In this document: positions 48,563 through 60,764 of the stretch, in pieces
How the letters are laid out: each line of letters begins with the position of its first letter
How positions within the stretch are numbered: position 1 is the first letter of the stretch
Source of the DNA: Exophiala sp. HKRS030
Taxonomy: Eukaryota; Ascomycota; Eurotiomycetes; Chaetothyriales; Herpotrichiellaceae
Assembly: GCA_023897205.1 (NCBI GenBank)
Contig: JAHWDD010000009.1
Coordinates: forward strand, 992,001 to 1,056,000
Direction of reading: 5' to 3'
DNA length: 64,000 bases
The notes under the pieces: generated by a model
Database searches by the model: none
What the model was told of the DNA's origin: nothing
What the model saw: only the letters and a program-made list of their open reading frames with translations
Made by a program: the position numbers and the translations under genes

Positions 48563-50484
48563 ATGCCCTCCCAGTCCCCCTTCCCTGCCCTAGACATCCC
48601 TAAGACCAACCTTTTATCTTATCTGTTCCCGACAGGAGCGGATGACGATGATAAGCCGTTGTGGATCACTTCCAACAATGAACTCTCTGCTCTATCGCCG
48701 AATCAGCTACTGTCGTTAGTCAAACGTGTCGCTGCAGGATTCGTAAGGTTAGGTATAGGACGTGGCGATGTCGTGGCGGTCTTCACCCCCAACCATATCT
48801 ATGTCCCCGTGATCTACCTTGCCACTGTTGGGTATGGCGCGGTATTCACTGGTTTCAATCCAGCGTACACAGTTGGGGAGTTGGTTCACCTAATGAAGGA
48901 TTCTAAGGCCAAAGTCATATTTGTTCACCCTCAACTGTTGGGGCCGGCGTCAGAAGCCGCGCAGGAGGCCGGACTCTCTGAATCTAGCCTCATCTTATTC
49001 TCGGACGGGAAAGATGGAATTCAATCACCAGGGATTCAGGATTGGCGGACTTATTTTGGAAGCTCTAGTGAGGCCAGTTGCTGGAAATGGGACAATTACG
49101 ACTCGAAGGAGGCAGAAGCTCGAATTGCCACGATCAATTACTCCTCTGGGTAAGTAGAAGTAGTCTTTTGGTCCTCCTCGAAATCCTTGCTCCTCGCATC
49201 CAGGTCAGTCTAGCTCAGCAGATATATGTGTTCGGCTTTTCTGGCGAAGACTTTGGTGGAAAGGTCCCAGGTATTTGATTGTGCCCATAGACTCACCACT
49301 ATTATAGAACGACCGGGCTTCCGAAAGGAGTCATGGTGACGCATGGCAACATCATAGCCAACATCGTACAGACAACATTCATCCGCTATCACCTGACGCT
49401 TAAAACGAGAGCGATGGAGCGCTGGCTCGGATTTCTGCCCTTATATCACGCCTATGGACAGCTCTACACCATTCTAATGGCTTGCAAATTGCGGATCCCG
49501 GTTTATGTCATGGAAAGTTTTGAGCTGAGAAAATTTTTGCGTGCCATTCAGCAGTATGAAATCACGAATCTCCAGATTGCGCCTCCAATCTTGATCATGT
49601 TAGACAAGCGACCGGAGGTCAAGGAATACGACTTGAGCAGTGTACGAGAGGTAGTCTGCGGAGCGGCCCCAGTCCCACTCGAGCTCCAGACACGAATATC
49701 TCAACGATTTGGATTCAAGTTTACTCTTGGATGGGGAATGACGGAACTCACATGCACTGGAACATCTATACCTGGGGGAATGGTAGAGAACACTGGCAGT
49801 GTGGGGTTTCTGCTCCCTAACATGGAAGCAAAATTGATCGATGAAGCTGGTTATGAGGTGTCAACCGGACACCGAGGTGAGATTCTGATCAAGGGCCCTA
49901 ATGTTTGCCTTGGATACTGGGAAAATGCGTCGGCGACCAAAGGCTTGTTTGATGAGGATGGGTGGCTCAAGACTGGTGATGTTGCTATCAAGAACTCCGA
50001 GGGATTATTCTGGATTGTGGATAGAAAGAAGGCAAGACATCAATCAAGATTTTTGCTGCCACGACTGACTCGTTCTAGGAGCTGATTAAGGTGAACGGAC
50101 TCCAGGTTGCCCCTGCGGAATTGGAAGCTAAGCTTCTTGAGAATGAGCATGTGGCTGATGCAGGGGTTGTTGGTATTACTCTGTACGAGCTCTCCATAAT
50201 CGGCGAGAGGACTGCTAACAAATTACCATAGCGATGACAATGAATGGCCTAAGGCGTATGTTGTCCTCAAAGAACAGAGTAAACAGAAAGTGTCTCCCTC
50301 AGATATCGCTCAATGGATTGAGACACGGGTGGCGAAACATAAATATCTCAGGGGTGGAGTTTCTTTTGTCGGTCAGATCCCAAAGCTTGCAAGCGGAAAG
50401 ATACAAAGAAAAGTCCTCCGGGAATGGGTTCGTGAAGAAGTCCAGCAGCGTCAGAAGGGCCAGCGCTTACTTGCCAAAATCTAA
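48563..50484 (+). CDS. 4-coumarate-CoA ligase-like acyl-CoA synthetase
   Basis: Four predicted exons (48563-49149, 49308-50031, 50079-50182, 50232-50484) give 555 aa. ANL-superfamily motifs are complete: S-S-G-T-T-G-L-P-K-G (ATP/P-loop, split by intron 1), G-W-G-M-T-E, T-G-D-V for AMP binding, D-R-K-K-E-L-I-K-V-N-G hinge and the final G-K-I-Q-R-K catalytic Lys region. The enzyme should activate a carboxylic acid to its AMP ester and CoA thioester. The C-terminal tripeptide A-K-I resembles a weak PTS1, so a peroxisomal location is possible. Intron 2 has a GC donor (GCAAGA). Together with the monooxygenase and hydrolase it could feed a released acid into beta-oxidation; the acid type is not known. 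Confidence 0.9.
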
Positions 50485-50928
50485 ACCATCACTTTCTTCT
50501 AGAATATATCCCCCTAGATTGTCGTATCTGGTTGGCAACTCGACAGCACGTCTGTAACAGGATAGAACCTGGAGTACAATGGGCTGTTAATAGGCTCTTA
50601 CGGGAACCTGATCTTTTGAGAATAAAGTTGCAAGTTTTTCTCTCGGATGTGCATCCTACATCAAAGAGGCGAAACTTGTATGTATTGTACTACAGTCGTA
50701 TTTAATCAAGAGTACTGCCACAGAACCTCACGACAGGCCAAGTACCCCAATTGAGTAGGCGACTTATCTGCGAGAACCGCAACCTCCAAAACTCTCTTTA
50801 CACCAGTTGCAAGTTCTATATAGCTGCCAAAAATACTGTCTGTAAGCTGTTGCTGTGTGTTCTACACTTTGCCTGGAAAAATTCCGACACAGTGCACTAC
50901 ATGCAGTGAAGGCCTCCGGAGAACCTCC
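50485..50928. other. Convergent intergenic region
   Basis: These 444 bases lie between the ligase stop (plus strand) and the SDR stop (minus strand). They should contain both 3' ends. No gene or repeat is seen. Confidence 0.45.
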
Positions 50929-52138
50929 CTACTGACCTGTGTGGCCCCCGTCCACCTAGCTAAAATTAACCTCTGTACGCACAGATGCAAAGAATTGGTT
51001 CAAGATTGTATTCACTCACCAGAATAGCAGCTCCACTGATGTACGTTGCTCTGCTCGAAACTGTATGTGAATTAGAAGGACATCGAATATCTGAGCGAAA
51101 CTGTAATCAACTCACCTAGGAAGGAAGCGACATCGGCTACCTCTTGAGGAGTTCCCAGCCGCTCCATGGGGGTAAATTTCTTACAATACTCCATCGTGAA
51201 ATCGCGTACTTGCGGGCTGATCAGACCAGTGTCAATGATCCTGATTCGTCGCCGATCTGTCAATCAACGCGCGACTGTGCGAAGAGACAGTTACCACTCA
51301 CCCTGGGCAAAGCGCATTCACACGGATCCCTTGCCTCGCGAAGGTGGTAGAGTCAGATCTGACCAGTCCTATCACAGCTGTTGCATGCAATCAGCTACTC
51401 AGTATGCCCGGCTGGATCATGCAGGCGAGACTTGATACATCCTTACCGTGCTTTGACATGGTGTACGGCGTCGAGTTCGGAAGCCCTATTAAACCACACA
51501 TCGATGATATATTGACAATGGCCCCTTTGTTACCGGTTCGACCGTCACTGGCTCTAAATCAGTGCGACCACTAGCAGTGGCAAGAAGGAACGTCTTTACT
51601 GGGTGGGAAGAGGTTCTTGCGTGAGCATTTGTGCAATCTGCGCTCGCTCACATAGCCATATTGCACGCGCATTGACACTTTCAACAAAGTCGTAATCGTC
51701 AAGGCTCAGCTGGGTGATTTCTTTCTGCTTCCCTATTATGCCTGCCCATGCATCATAACACGTGAACAGAATGTCTCAGACGGGCACTTCGTGGAATACT
51801 TACCAGCTGAGTTCACTGCATAGTCCAATCTGCCAAACTTGGTAACTGTAAGCTTTATAAGATTGTCAATTGTTTCATTGTCGGTGATGTCCCCAGACTT
51901 GCTAACGACGATTGCTTCAGGGTTGATGCCTTTGACACTTTGTACAGTTTCGGCAAGGTGATCATCTTTGAGGTCTGTGATGAGGAGCCGTGTGCACCCA
52001 TCTCGTACAAATTGTTCGACACAAGCTCTACCAATACCCCCGCCAGCTCCTGTCACAAATGCCACTCTGGTGCAGCTGAAGTCAGTCCAGTTGCATTTGA
52101 TAGCCTCAAGCCACCTACCCAACTAATGCTAAGCTCAT
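50929..52138 (-). CDS. Short-chain dehydrogenase/reductase
   Basis: Eight predicted exons (52138-52119, 52066-51804, 51741-51600, 51553-51447, 51377-51302, 51240-51116, 51060-51020, 50955-50929) give 266 aa, normal for a classical SDR. The cofactor motif T-G-A-G-G-G-I-G is at the N-terminus; the active site has N-I-S-S and Y-T-M-S-K (Tyr and Lys). The last exon supplies the V-D-G-G end typical of the family, only nine codons long including the stop. Exon 1 is just 20 nt. An alternative acceptor for intron 1 at 52075 would add three residues. Oxidation or reduction of an alcohol/ketone with NAD(P)(H) is expected, for example making the ketone used by the Baeyer-Villiger enzyme. It is divergent from the NRPS-like gene. 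Confidence 0.85.
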
Positions 52139-52571
52139 GTTACCAGACCTGGAGCAAGATTCCGACCTGTGTTACAAAAATGACTCTTGCAGGAAAACCA
52201 TATTGTCTAGAAGAAAATTAGCCTCAGTCATGTAGACCAGTGTGTTACGATCGAGTCCCGGGATCCTGGAGCTGCTCAGCCGAACCCAGGCTATGTGGCA
52301 CCCTGTAACAGACGACCTGGGGAGTACGAGTGCTGACCAATGGCAGTAGGCTCTGGCCCTCCGATAGAACCGAGAGGCATGCCGGAGACGTTTATCCTTG
52401 GCCAAACAACGCCAAATTCTTCATTTTACTGTTTGGAACCCTGCATTAGTTGCTGACCCTATTCTCGCTTCTCAAAGACTGATTGTTGAAGCCCTGAGCA
52501 TAGTAACACTTCTTCGTTCCCGCAATCAGAGCCTTTTCAAACAACCTTGGCTGATTATCAAGCTTTTGAAG
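52139..52571. promoter_or_regulatory. Divergent promoter, SDR / NRPS-like
   Basis: These 433 bases separate the two starts. The closest AP-1-type match is TGACTCT near 52180, one mismatch from consensus. No other clear element was seen. Confidence 0.4.
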
Positions 52572-55500
52572 ATGGGAGAGTTTGCCAGCCCCGGTGAGGA
52601 GATTGGCAAGAGACTTCTGCCTCACGTAGTCGAAAGTCTGGGCATCAATTCCCCACATAAAACTTTCGCCACCTATCACGACGATGGTGATGACTATCGA
52701 CAGGGATGGTCCGATCTGAATTTCCAGCAGCTCTCGCAGGCAGTTGATTGGACTTCTTGGTGGATCGAGAAGACAGCAGGAAAAAGTACTACCACGGAAG
52801 TGGTGGCGTATATGGGCAAAACGGACTTGCGATACGCCTTTTTTACCATCGCGAGCATCAAAACAGGCCATCCGGTAAGAAACAAATTGTGAGTATCGCG
52901 CGCATTTTCTGACTTGGTAGATCCTACTTCCTTCTCCGAGAAATTCTCTTGAAGGCCATCTCCATTTGATCAAAGAAACTGGTTGTAAAGACTTCTTCTA
53001 CAGCTCGGAACGGCGGGGGAAGATACATGAATTAAAGGCACAAGCCAGCCACGTCCGCTTCTGGGAAGTTCCGACAGTGGCCGAGATATTGGCAGAACGA
53101 TCAGAACCATATCCTTTTACAAAGACATACGATGCTGCCGAACGTGAGCCAGCCATAATCATTCACAGCTCTGGCTCCACTGGTAAATATTGCTGTCTTG
53201 AGTCAAAATCCGAAGTTTAGCTAATCTATGTCTTTCTTCATTGCAGGATTGCCGAAGCTAGTTCCTATGACCAACGGGTATATTGGTGTTCAGGACAAAT
53301 TTTCACTCATCCCGGAGACAGAGGATTGTCGCAGAGCCGTCTGGACGGTCATGGCACCAGATGAGCGGTCCCTCTGTATCAACCCTCTCTATCATCTAAT
53401 GGGCCTCTATATGTTTCAAGAGTCGATCTTCCACGGCATTCCTGTTGTTATTGGCCCTGATAGGCCTATCACGGCAGAAATACTTACAGATATTATCACT
53501 ACCACTAGACCTACGATAGCAATTCTCCCACCGTCCCTGATCGAAGAGCTGAGTCGTTCCGATGAGGGCAAGTCGGCACTCTCATACCTACGAACAACTA
53601 TCTCAGGTGGAGCGGCACTGTCACCGCTGGTAGCAAAGCGGGTTTCAGAGCTGACACGACTAGCAAGCGTCTACGGAACCAGCGAGATCGGTGTTGTCGC
53701 GTGTTTGATACCAAAGTCAAAGGACGACTATAAATATGTTGAGTGGCATCCCGCGTATGGCCTAGCTATGGAACCGATTGGCGATGGCCTTTTTGAGGCC
53801 GTCGTATGGCGTAAAGCTAAGAGCGAATTCCATGCAGTATTCCACAGTTTCCCAGAGCTCGAAGAGTATAGAACGCAAGATTTGTTCACGAAGCACCCTT
53901 TCAGGGATGGTCTCTGGCTCTATAACGGCCGGAGAGACGACGTAATTGTTCTCAGCAACGGAGAAAAGTTTAATCCTATCAACATGGAGAAGCATGTCGA
54001 AGAGCACCCAAGTGTCCACAGAGCTCTCGTCCTCGGACAGGCTAGATTTCAGTCGTCGTTGCTAATTGAACCAAAGTGGGAGATGTGGGACAACCAACAG
54101 ACTAAGGAAGGTTTTATTGAAAGCATCTGGCCGTATGTTGAAGAAGGCAACAAGCACCTGCCAACCCACGGTCAAGTCATGCAGTCACACATCTGTGTTG
54201 CAACCCGAGAAAAACCTTTCAAGTTGACTCCAAAAGGATCCATTCAACGTAAGACTACTCTTTCAAAGTATACCGAGGAGATTGACGAGATTTATACGCG
54301 AGGAGAATCTCTCGACGGCCGAAAGTTACCAGAAAACCCTAGTCTAGAACAGATTACCACCTTCATCTTGGAAATTGTCAAGGAAGCGATGCCTGATTTT
54401 GCCGTATCAACTACGTCGGACCTTTTCTCAGCAGGACTCGATTCTCTTCAAACTCTTCGACTTGCAACGATGCTCCAAGGCGCGATCGGACAGCTCGATG
54501 ACACCAGGCGATCTTTCGTCACCGCGGCCAAGCTCTACAATACTCCGACGATAGCCAAGATTGCCGACTTCGTATATGATGTTATCTATGATGACATGGT
54601 CAGCAAGGATATGGCTGCCGACATTGACGCAGATTTAGACAGCAAATTGGATGGCCTCATCGATAAATATACGGCAGATCTCCCTCCTTTCATCGACGAC
54701 ATTGTACAGCCACCCTCTAAACACACCGTCATCTTGACCGGCAGTACCGGTTTTCTGGGCACTTACATACTTGACAGACTTCTCCGAGATCCTCGTGTCG
54801 CATGCGTATATTGTCTTAATCGATCAGCGGATGCCTTGGCCAGAGCTAAAGAGAGCTTCCAACAGAAAGAACTCTCATTTCCCACCGAAATGAAATCCAG
54901 ACTCATCTTCTGGCAGGCCAATTTCGGTGAAAATAGATTCGGACTCGATGAAAAGCAGTACACCGAAGTAAGACAAAATGTTGACATCATCATTCACAAC
55001 GCTTGGAAAGTTGATTTTAATCACTCTCTCGAGTCGTTCGAGCAAACGCACATAGCTGGTGTGAGAAGGCTAGTGGACTTTAGCCATGACAGCCCCCGTC
55101 ATCCACACTTGGCTTTCATATCTTCCGTCTCGACAATAGGCCGATTCCATAGCAAACATGGCGCGTCTTGTCCAGAGGCCTCGTTACCAAACACAGAAGT
55201 TGTTGTTCCTTCGGGCTACGGGCTGTCAAAGTTTGTAGCGGAGCGTATCCTCGACCTCTCCTCTCAGAAATGTGGTATCCCGACCACAATCATCCGGGTA
55301 GGTCAAATCGGAGGACCATCATATGGACCAGGATATTGGAACAAGCAAGATTGGGTCCCAATCGTTCTGAAGTCGTCTAAGGAGCTGGCCACAATACCCG
55401 ACAGCCTCTCATACATGCCAATCGATTGGGTTCCTGTGGTGAGTTGAAGCCCTCCTGAGAGTGCTTATGTATCTTGAACTAAGTCGAAAATTTAGAACCT

Positions 55501-55885
55501 TGCCGCGAATGCAATTGTTGAGATGATAGAAACACGCCAAAGTACCCAGGCTGACCAGAGGTGTGAGGTTTTCCACTTGATCAACCCCACGCCAACTTCT
55601 TGGAGAACTCTCTTACCGGCCATACATCGACATCTCGCCGTCAAGGTTGTCTCTTTCGCCGAATGGGTCAACATGGTCAAAGAAATCCCTATAACCGACG
55701 AGGCGATTGTCAACACGCCCGCAGTCAAACTAGTAGATTTTTTGCAAGGTCTGGCGGCACTGTCAGATTGGAAGCAACCGCCTTGGGAGACCATACGGGC
55801 CCGGACAGCTAGCCAAACAATGCGCCAGCTACAGCCTGTGGGCGAAGAGTTGATGGATGTATACCTAAGACAATGGAAATTTTGA
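52572..55885 (+). CDS. NRPS-like A-T-R carboxylic acid reductase
   Basis: Four predicted exons (52572-52874, 52921-53182, 53247-55438, 55496-55885) give 1048 aa, the usual size of single-module adenylation-thiolation-reductase enzymes. The adenylation domain shows H-S-S-G-S-T-G-L-P-K (residues about 182-192), Y-G-T-S-E and D-G-L-W-L. The carrier domain has A-G-L-D-S-L with Ser near 587 for phosphopantetheine. The reductase domain begins at T-G-S-T-G-F-L-G (about 687) and has the catalytic Y-G-L-S-K (about 844). There is no condensation or thioesterase domain. It should activate an acid, load it on the carrier and release it as an aldehyde or alcohol with NADPH. It is probably the key enzyme of the cluster; whether the acid is aromatic, aliphatic or terpenoid is unknown. 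The Met at 52572 is preferred over an upstream in-frame Met because the family start resembles it. Confidence 0.92.
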
Positions 55886-56340
55886 TTGCCAAAAAGCAAG
55901 TCGACCTGAGGATGACCAAGACCGCGGGAACACAGCTCCACAGCTTGAACGTTTCAAATAAGAAAGCAGGCGCCAAAACCGTCTACGAATACTACTGAGC
56001 ACTCTTTCGTTTTGTCAAGTCGGCCACCCTGACTTGAGATTCCGCTGCGGCCGTCCACTTCTCATTTGGTCAAAATACAACCCAGTAATAACTCGGCGAG
56101 TAACCCACAAGTAAACTTTTTCGCTCATCAGGTTCCATTTTGTTGTGCAGAGGATCTCCTAAATGCTTCGAGTAACCTACTTGCGATGCTCGGCCGAAGG
56201 AAAGGGGCGGCCAGGCACGTGATCTGTAACACTCTCGACAAGAATCGTACAGAGGAGTTTTTGGCTGGAAGCACGGATCTTTCAAAGCAGCAGAAAGCTC
56301 TCATGATTGTGTAGTCTCGACATTATCTTTGCGTCAAGCA
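55886..56340. other. Convergent intergenic region
   Basis: These 455 bases lie between the NRPS-like stop and the hydrolase stop. A plus-strand frame across 56066-56314 has no domain. No other element is seen. Confidence 0.45.
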
Positions 56341-57495
56341 TTACTGTGAATAGACTTTGGCAAGCCAGTCCCAGATCTCAGTCGCCATGAGTCCATATTC
56401 TAGGCCTGATTGAGCATCCAGCATACAATCAACATGCACATGGAGAGGACATTCGACATTCGTGATTTCCACGCCAGCCTTGGATAGCTTACATCCAACC
56501 TCTTTCACGGGGTCCTGTAGCATCTCAAGTTCTCCCCAAATATTCAACACGTCTTTTGCTGGGAAGCCCGTCCACCAAGACTGGTCTGCCAGGTATGGCT
56601 CTGACCAATTATTTCGGTCCTTTGGAAGGACAAACGCGTCGACCATTTGATCCAACAGGGCCGGTGTGCAGATATCAGTCGGCGTATTTACATGAAACGA
56701 CCTGAACTCGTTTGAGAAACTGACCCAAGGCGAAATCAGGAGCACACCAGCTAAGGGGGTTTCCAGTGACAAAGGCGGCGCCAGGCCTGCGAGTGGGTGC
56801 ATGATCTCAGAAATTAGGCCCAGAGACATGTTACCACCAGCGGAGTCTCCTCCGATAACCACCTGTTTATGCCTCGTTCAGTACCTGAATTCACGTACGA
56901 AGGTGTTGATGAGACTTCATGTGAGAGGTGTACCTACATCAGCTGGCTCAAATCCTCCGGCAAGAACAAATCGCAAGGCTTCCGTTGCCTGTAGAAGTTG
57001 GGTTGGGTACTTTTCAACGGTTGAAAGAGCTGATCACGGCTTTTCTCAGACCTGTGGCATTCATACCTTTCCTTCAGGACTTTAATACATACCATATTCC
57101 AGGAGTGCTACAACTAGCTTCTCTTCCGTCTTTTCAAATACTTGATCAATACATGCCTTCAGGAAGATGATGTGACCATCGATCGGAGGCATGGCGTAAC
57201 CGCCCCCTAGCATAGGTTTTGAGCATATCATCTTCTGGCTAGAATTGCTGGAGGTTGAAGTATTCTCACCATGGAAATAAAGTAGCACTTTTGTAGAAGT
57301 CCGGTCTCCGAGCCAATGGATTTTTGCATTTTTGCTATTTGGAATCTCCTCGACCGCATGTTTTATATTCAGATCCGTTGCACGAGCCGGGATCATCTTC
57401 CCGGTTGGTGGTAGGATGCTCGTCTTCTCGAGTGTCGAGAACAACTCTCGTGATTGATCGTTGCGTATTTTATGCGCCTCCGACCGAGCCATCAT
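56341..57495 (-). CDS. Alpha/beta hydrolase (HSL-like esterase)
   Basis: Four predicted exons (57495-57270, 57206-57093, 57029-56938, 56862-56341) give 317 aa. The oxyanion-hole motif H-G-G-G-Y is formed across intron 1, and the nucleophile elbow G-D-S-A-G-G lies at the start of exon 4. Between them the chain keeps the L-L-E-Y and Y-P-T-Q-L pattern of hormone-sensitive-lipase-like esterases, with the intron 2 acceptor chosen at 57029 to restore it. A candidate catalytic His lies in the C-terminal H-V-H-V-D segment. No signal peptide is seen, so an intracellular ester or lactone hydrolase is likely. The frame is open upstream to about 57555 without Met, so the Met pair at 57495 is used. A 24-bp inverted repeat lies about 90 bases upstream. 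Confidence 0.85.
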
Positions 57496-58471
57496 GGGCT
57501 GCTGAAAATTGATCAATACTGCCTCAGACTCTGAAAAGAATCCGGACAGCGGCAACTATATGTTGGACTGATCGTTGCTTCGATTAGACAGCTAGCTATA
57601 GCTGTCTAGGAATAGGATGAATATTAGCTATCACAACTCAAGCCTGAAAATCTTGCTTAAAAGTATGCGGTTTGAAGCACCCGATGCAGCGCTGGAAGTG
57701 CTGCATAGCCAGTATCATCGCATTGACATGAGCGAAGCAGCAATGTGCTATCCAAGTAACAGACACCACGCATCCGATTCCTGGTCAGGAGTTGGTGTCG
57801 CGCCATAAAAGTGGAGTTGACATTCCTTATTCAAGTAGCCTACCTAGTCCCGCCGCGATAATTCAACTTGATTCAAAGCCACATCCGCAGCCTATACTTT
57901 TCCAGCGGGGCTCGTATAAAGCGTTGAAATTCCGGGCTGAAAGGTACATGCCGAATAAATCGGCCCGATCAACAGGGTACATCTCCGAATCGAATGCGAG
58001 TAGTCGCAAGAGCGGCACACCGTAAGTTCATATACGTGATGATGTTTATCAAGCATAAGTTACAGGGGGAGGATCAGACTCGAGGGTAGTGATTTTTCCG
58101 AGCCAACTATCGTTTGGTCATGACGTCGTAAGATGAGGGTGGAAACAGTAAATGCGAATCTACAATCTTGACCTGTGACCACAAATCCGACTGGAAATGT
58201 AGAGCAAGAACTTGCACTCTTTCATGGCGCACATTGGCACTTACAACTTTATTTTCAGATAGTTTTCTCAGACGTAATCCATCCATTCATCCGATAGGCC
58301 ATCACTTTGTCACAACCTCAACAAAAGTTTTGCGGCAATTCGTACCAGTTGGGTCACCTCAATGGACCCGAGTGTGAAACAGCTACACAAGACCTCTGAA
58401 GCTAAGCTTTACCAGCAATCTGCTGAAATCACCTTCTAGCTAAGGTGTGATCAGCAATTCAGGGTTATCAA
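57496..58471. other. Intergenic region with hydrolase promoter
   Basis: These 976 bases lie between the hydrolase start and the MFS stop. They contain the inverted repeat at 57585-57608 and otherwise nothing I can name. Short plus-strand frames lack domains. Confidence 0.45.
57585..57608. promoter_or_regulatory. 24-bp inverted repeat
   Basis: TAGACAGCTA and its exact reverse complement TAGCTGTCTA flank a four-base centre (GCTA). It lies 90 bases upstream of the hydrolase start and could be an operator or a hairpin in a 5' leader. Confidence 0.5.
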
Positions 58472-60764
58472 TCAGCCCTTTGAATCGTTTGGGGAGAAGA
58501 CGCCATCATTCTCGCTTGTCGATTCTTCGGGGTGTACCTCCTTCGCGCTCAACATCATCTTTCTCGAAACCTCGCTAACCATAAGCTCAGAGTAGTTGTG
58601 GATGAAAAAGGCCGAGATTATGGAGCATGCGCCCAGAGCAATTCCTGCATACCAGACGTATCTGTACCTGTTGGTCAACTTTCTGATGTCATTAGTTACT
58701 TGGAGAAGTATCGTACCGAAATGAATCAGCATAACCTTGTTCCACCGCAATCCCTACGCTTTTCATTATTTCTGGAGTAATACCAGGAACAGCTGTCATG
58801 TTGGTCGAGTAGTTAACCAGCAAAGACTCCAGCGAGGACGAAGGTAGCCCCGCCTTGAGAGCAGCCGATTCGATTTTTGCTGGTAATATAGACTTCAACT
58901 TAGAAGTCAGGATTGCCACATAGATGGCCGCTATCGTGAGTTAGGACATTGTCAGTAAGGTTGATTGAGACTAGAACGCTTACTAGCCACTGCGGACGAC
59001 CCGTAACCAAAGGTCCCGAGGATCCCTATGGCCGAGCCAATATCCTCGTCCGGACAGGAAAGAGGAAGAAGGGATCTGGATGCGGATTCAATGATACCGC
59101 ACGACCCACTAATGAGAGCCACGAACGTCGCGGCTTTAGATGTCTGCCCAGGCTGAACTGATACCATGGCTCCCACAAAGGTAGTCAAAACCACAGCACA
59201 TGCCACAATAATGTATTTGTGGTAGGGAACGAAGGTCAAAATGACCCCGGCTAACCCCAAACCAAGCAGTGTACATGCAGTTTGGACGGCATTCAATAAG
59301 TTAGCTTGCTAGTGCATCAGACTGGATTGTGGACCTACTGCCAACCAGCTTCTGTGATCGGGGCTACCCGGTAGAATACTGTTCACCTGTTGCGGCCAGA
59401 GAATTGCGCTCGAGAGAACGACGCAGGACCCAACACCTGCGCAGAGCACCTAGGTTTCGCGTTAGTAGTGATAGTGATTGCTGACAGCTTCGATCAATAC
59501 CATCGAGAGGAATCCGCGAGCTTTGAATCTGCTAGATCGTTAGTGAAAAGGCTTCAAGCATGAATAGGAAACAGACAGATGCGTAGGTAGTATCTGGTCG
59601 CCGGTATACCACATTTCTGACCATATAAGTCTCAAATACCTAAAATGGGTATGAGGATAACGAAATACCGTAAAAGCCAAAAACCATAAGAGTACAAACT
59701 CCCACAACAATCATGGCGATAACACGTGCTGATTTCCAAGGATAGAGGTTGCCACCAAGGCTGAGGCCCATAAGAAACAGAAGCAGGCCAGCTGTGAACA
59801 GAACAAGTCCCCCAAAATCTGTTCGTTTCAGTTGCTCCCATCGCGATCGGCCTAAGTGCAACAGTTTAAATCCAGGAGGAAAATAGCATAACGTGAAAAC
59901 TACTAGCGTAAATGCTTTCGACGCAACCATGTCAGTTCCAACTACGTCAAGAAGCGAGACAGGACTCATACCATTTAAGATGAGTGGGAAGTAGAAGACC
60001 CATCTCCAATTCCCGTTGGACGCGTTGAGAATCTGGCGCGTCAAGGCTGGGCCGAGACCGTACCCCACCATGGCAGAGATATACACCGCCGAGTTAACCA
60101 GGGGCCTCATTTTTTTGGGTATGACTAGACACATGACGGCTTAGTATGCCATGGACAGTGGGGGAAGGAAGTGTAATACGGGGTGGACTAACGTTCGGCA
60201 AGCCAGATCGTAAAGCTGCTCTGGACAGCCGCAGCAAGACCCGTGAGGACCTGACCGCCGACTATCGTTCGAGCGCTGTGTGCCGTTCCAGATACAATAC
60301 AACCAAGAACTGCCAGCGCGTTGGCACCGATCACGAAATATCGACGCCCAAAGATATCAGCCAGGCGACCAAATAATAGCAAACTGACTGAGTAACACAA
60401 ATTGTAGGCGAGTGGGATCCAGTTTATGGCAATGGATTCACCAAACTCGGCGACAATCTCAGGCGTGGCGTTTGCGGCATATATATATGGTATAATATAA
60501 GCATTGTTAGTAACCACTGCACCCTATAGCAGTATAGTCAGCAGAGGAACTTGTCGGTCGTAGAGAAATCAAAAGACTCACAACTAAGAGACCAATGAAT
60601 CTGGGATTCCGAAAATACTTCGCTGACAGGTCGTTACCCAAGGCAGCGTCGCTAATGTCGAAAGTCTCGGTGTGCACCGCGACATGATCGGTAAGAGAAG
60701 CGAGCTGACTATGCTGGGGCTGCTCCGACTCCACGTGGAGTTCTTCTGGCTTGCCGAACACCAT
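58472..60764 (-). CDS. TRI12-like MFS efflux transporter
   Basis: Ten predicted exons (60764-60582, 60523-60193, 60124-59972, 59914-59669, 59616-59577, 59528-59501, 59449-59339, 59308-58984, 58930-58717, 58667-58472) give 608 aa with about 14 spans, like the fungal trichothecene-efflux-pump group of the MFS. Recognisable segments are L-A-D-I-F-G-R-R (loop 2-3), N-G-N-W-R-W-V-F-Y, the T-D-F-G-G-L-V-L-F span, P-G-S-P-D-H and C-P-D-E-D-I-G. Such pumps export secondary metabolites or toxic intermediates, which fits a biosynthetic or detoxifying cluster. Intron 7 as modelled is only 30 nt; if it is not spliced, an in-frame TAG breaks the protein. Intron 3 (57 nt) is in frame and could be retained. 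The gene is divergent from P450 2. Confidence 0.75.

Noticed and set aside
59915..59971. Reading through intron 3 of the TRI12-like transporter as coding
   Set aside because: It is open and in frame, but the spliced product fits the transporter family better; retention remains possible.
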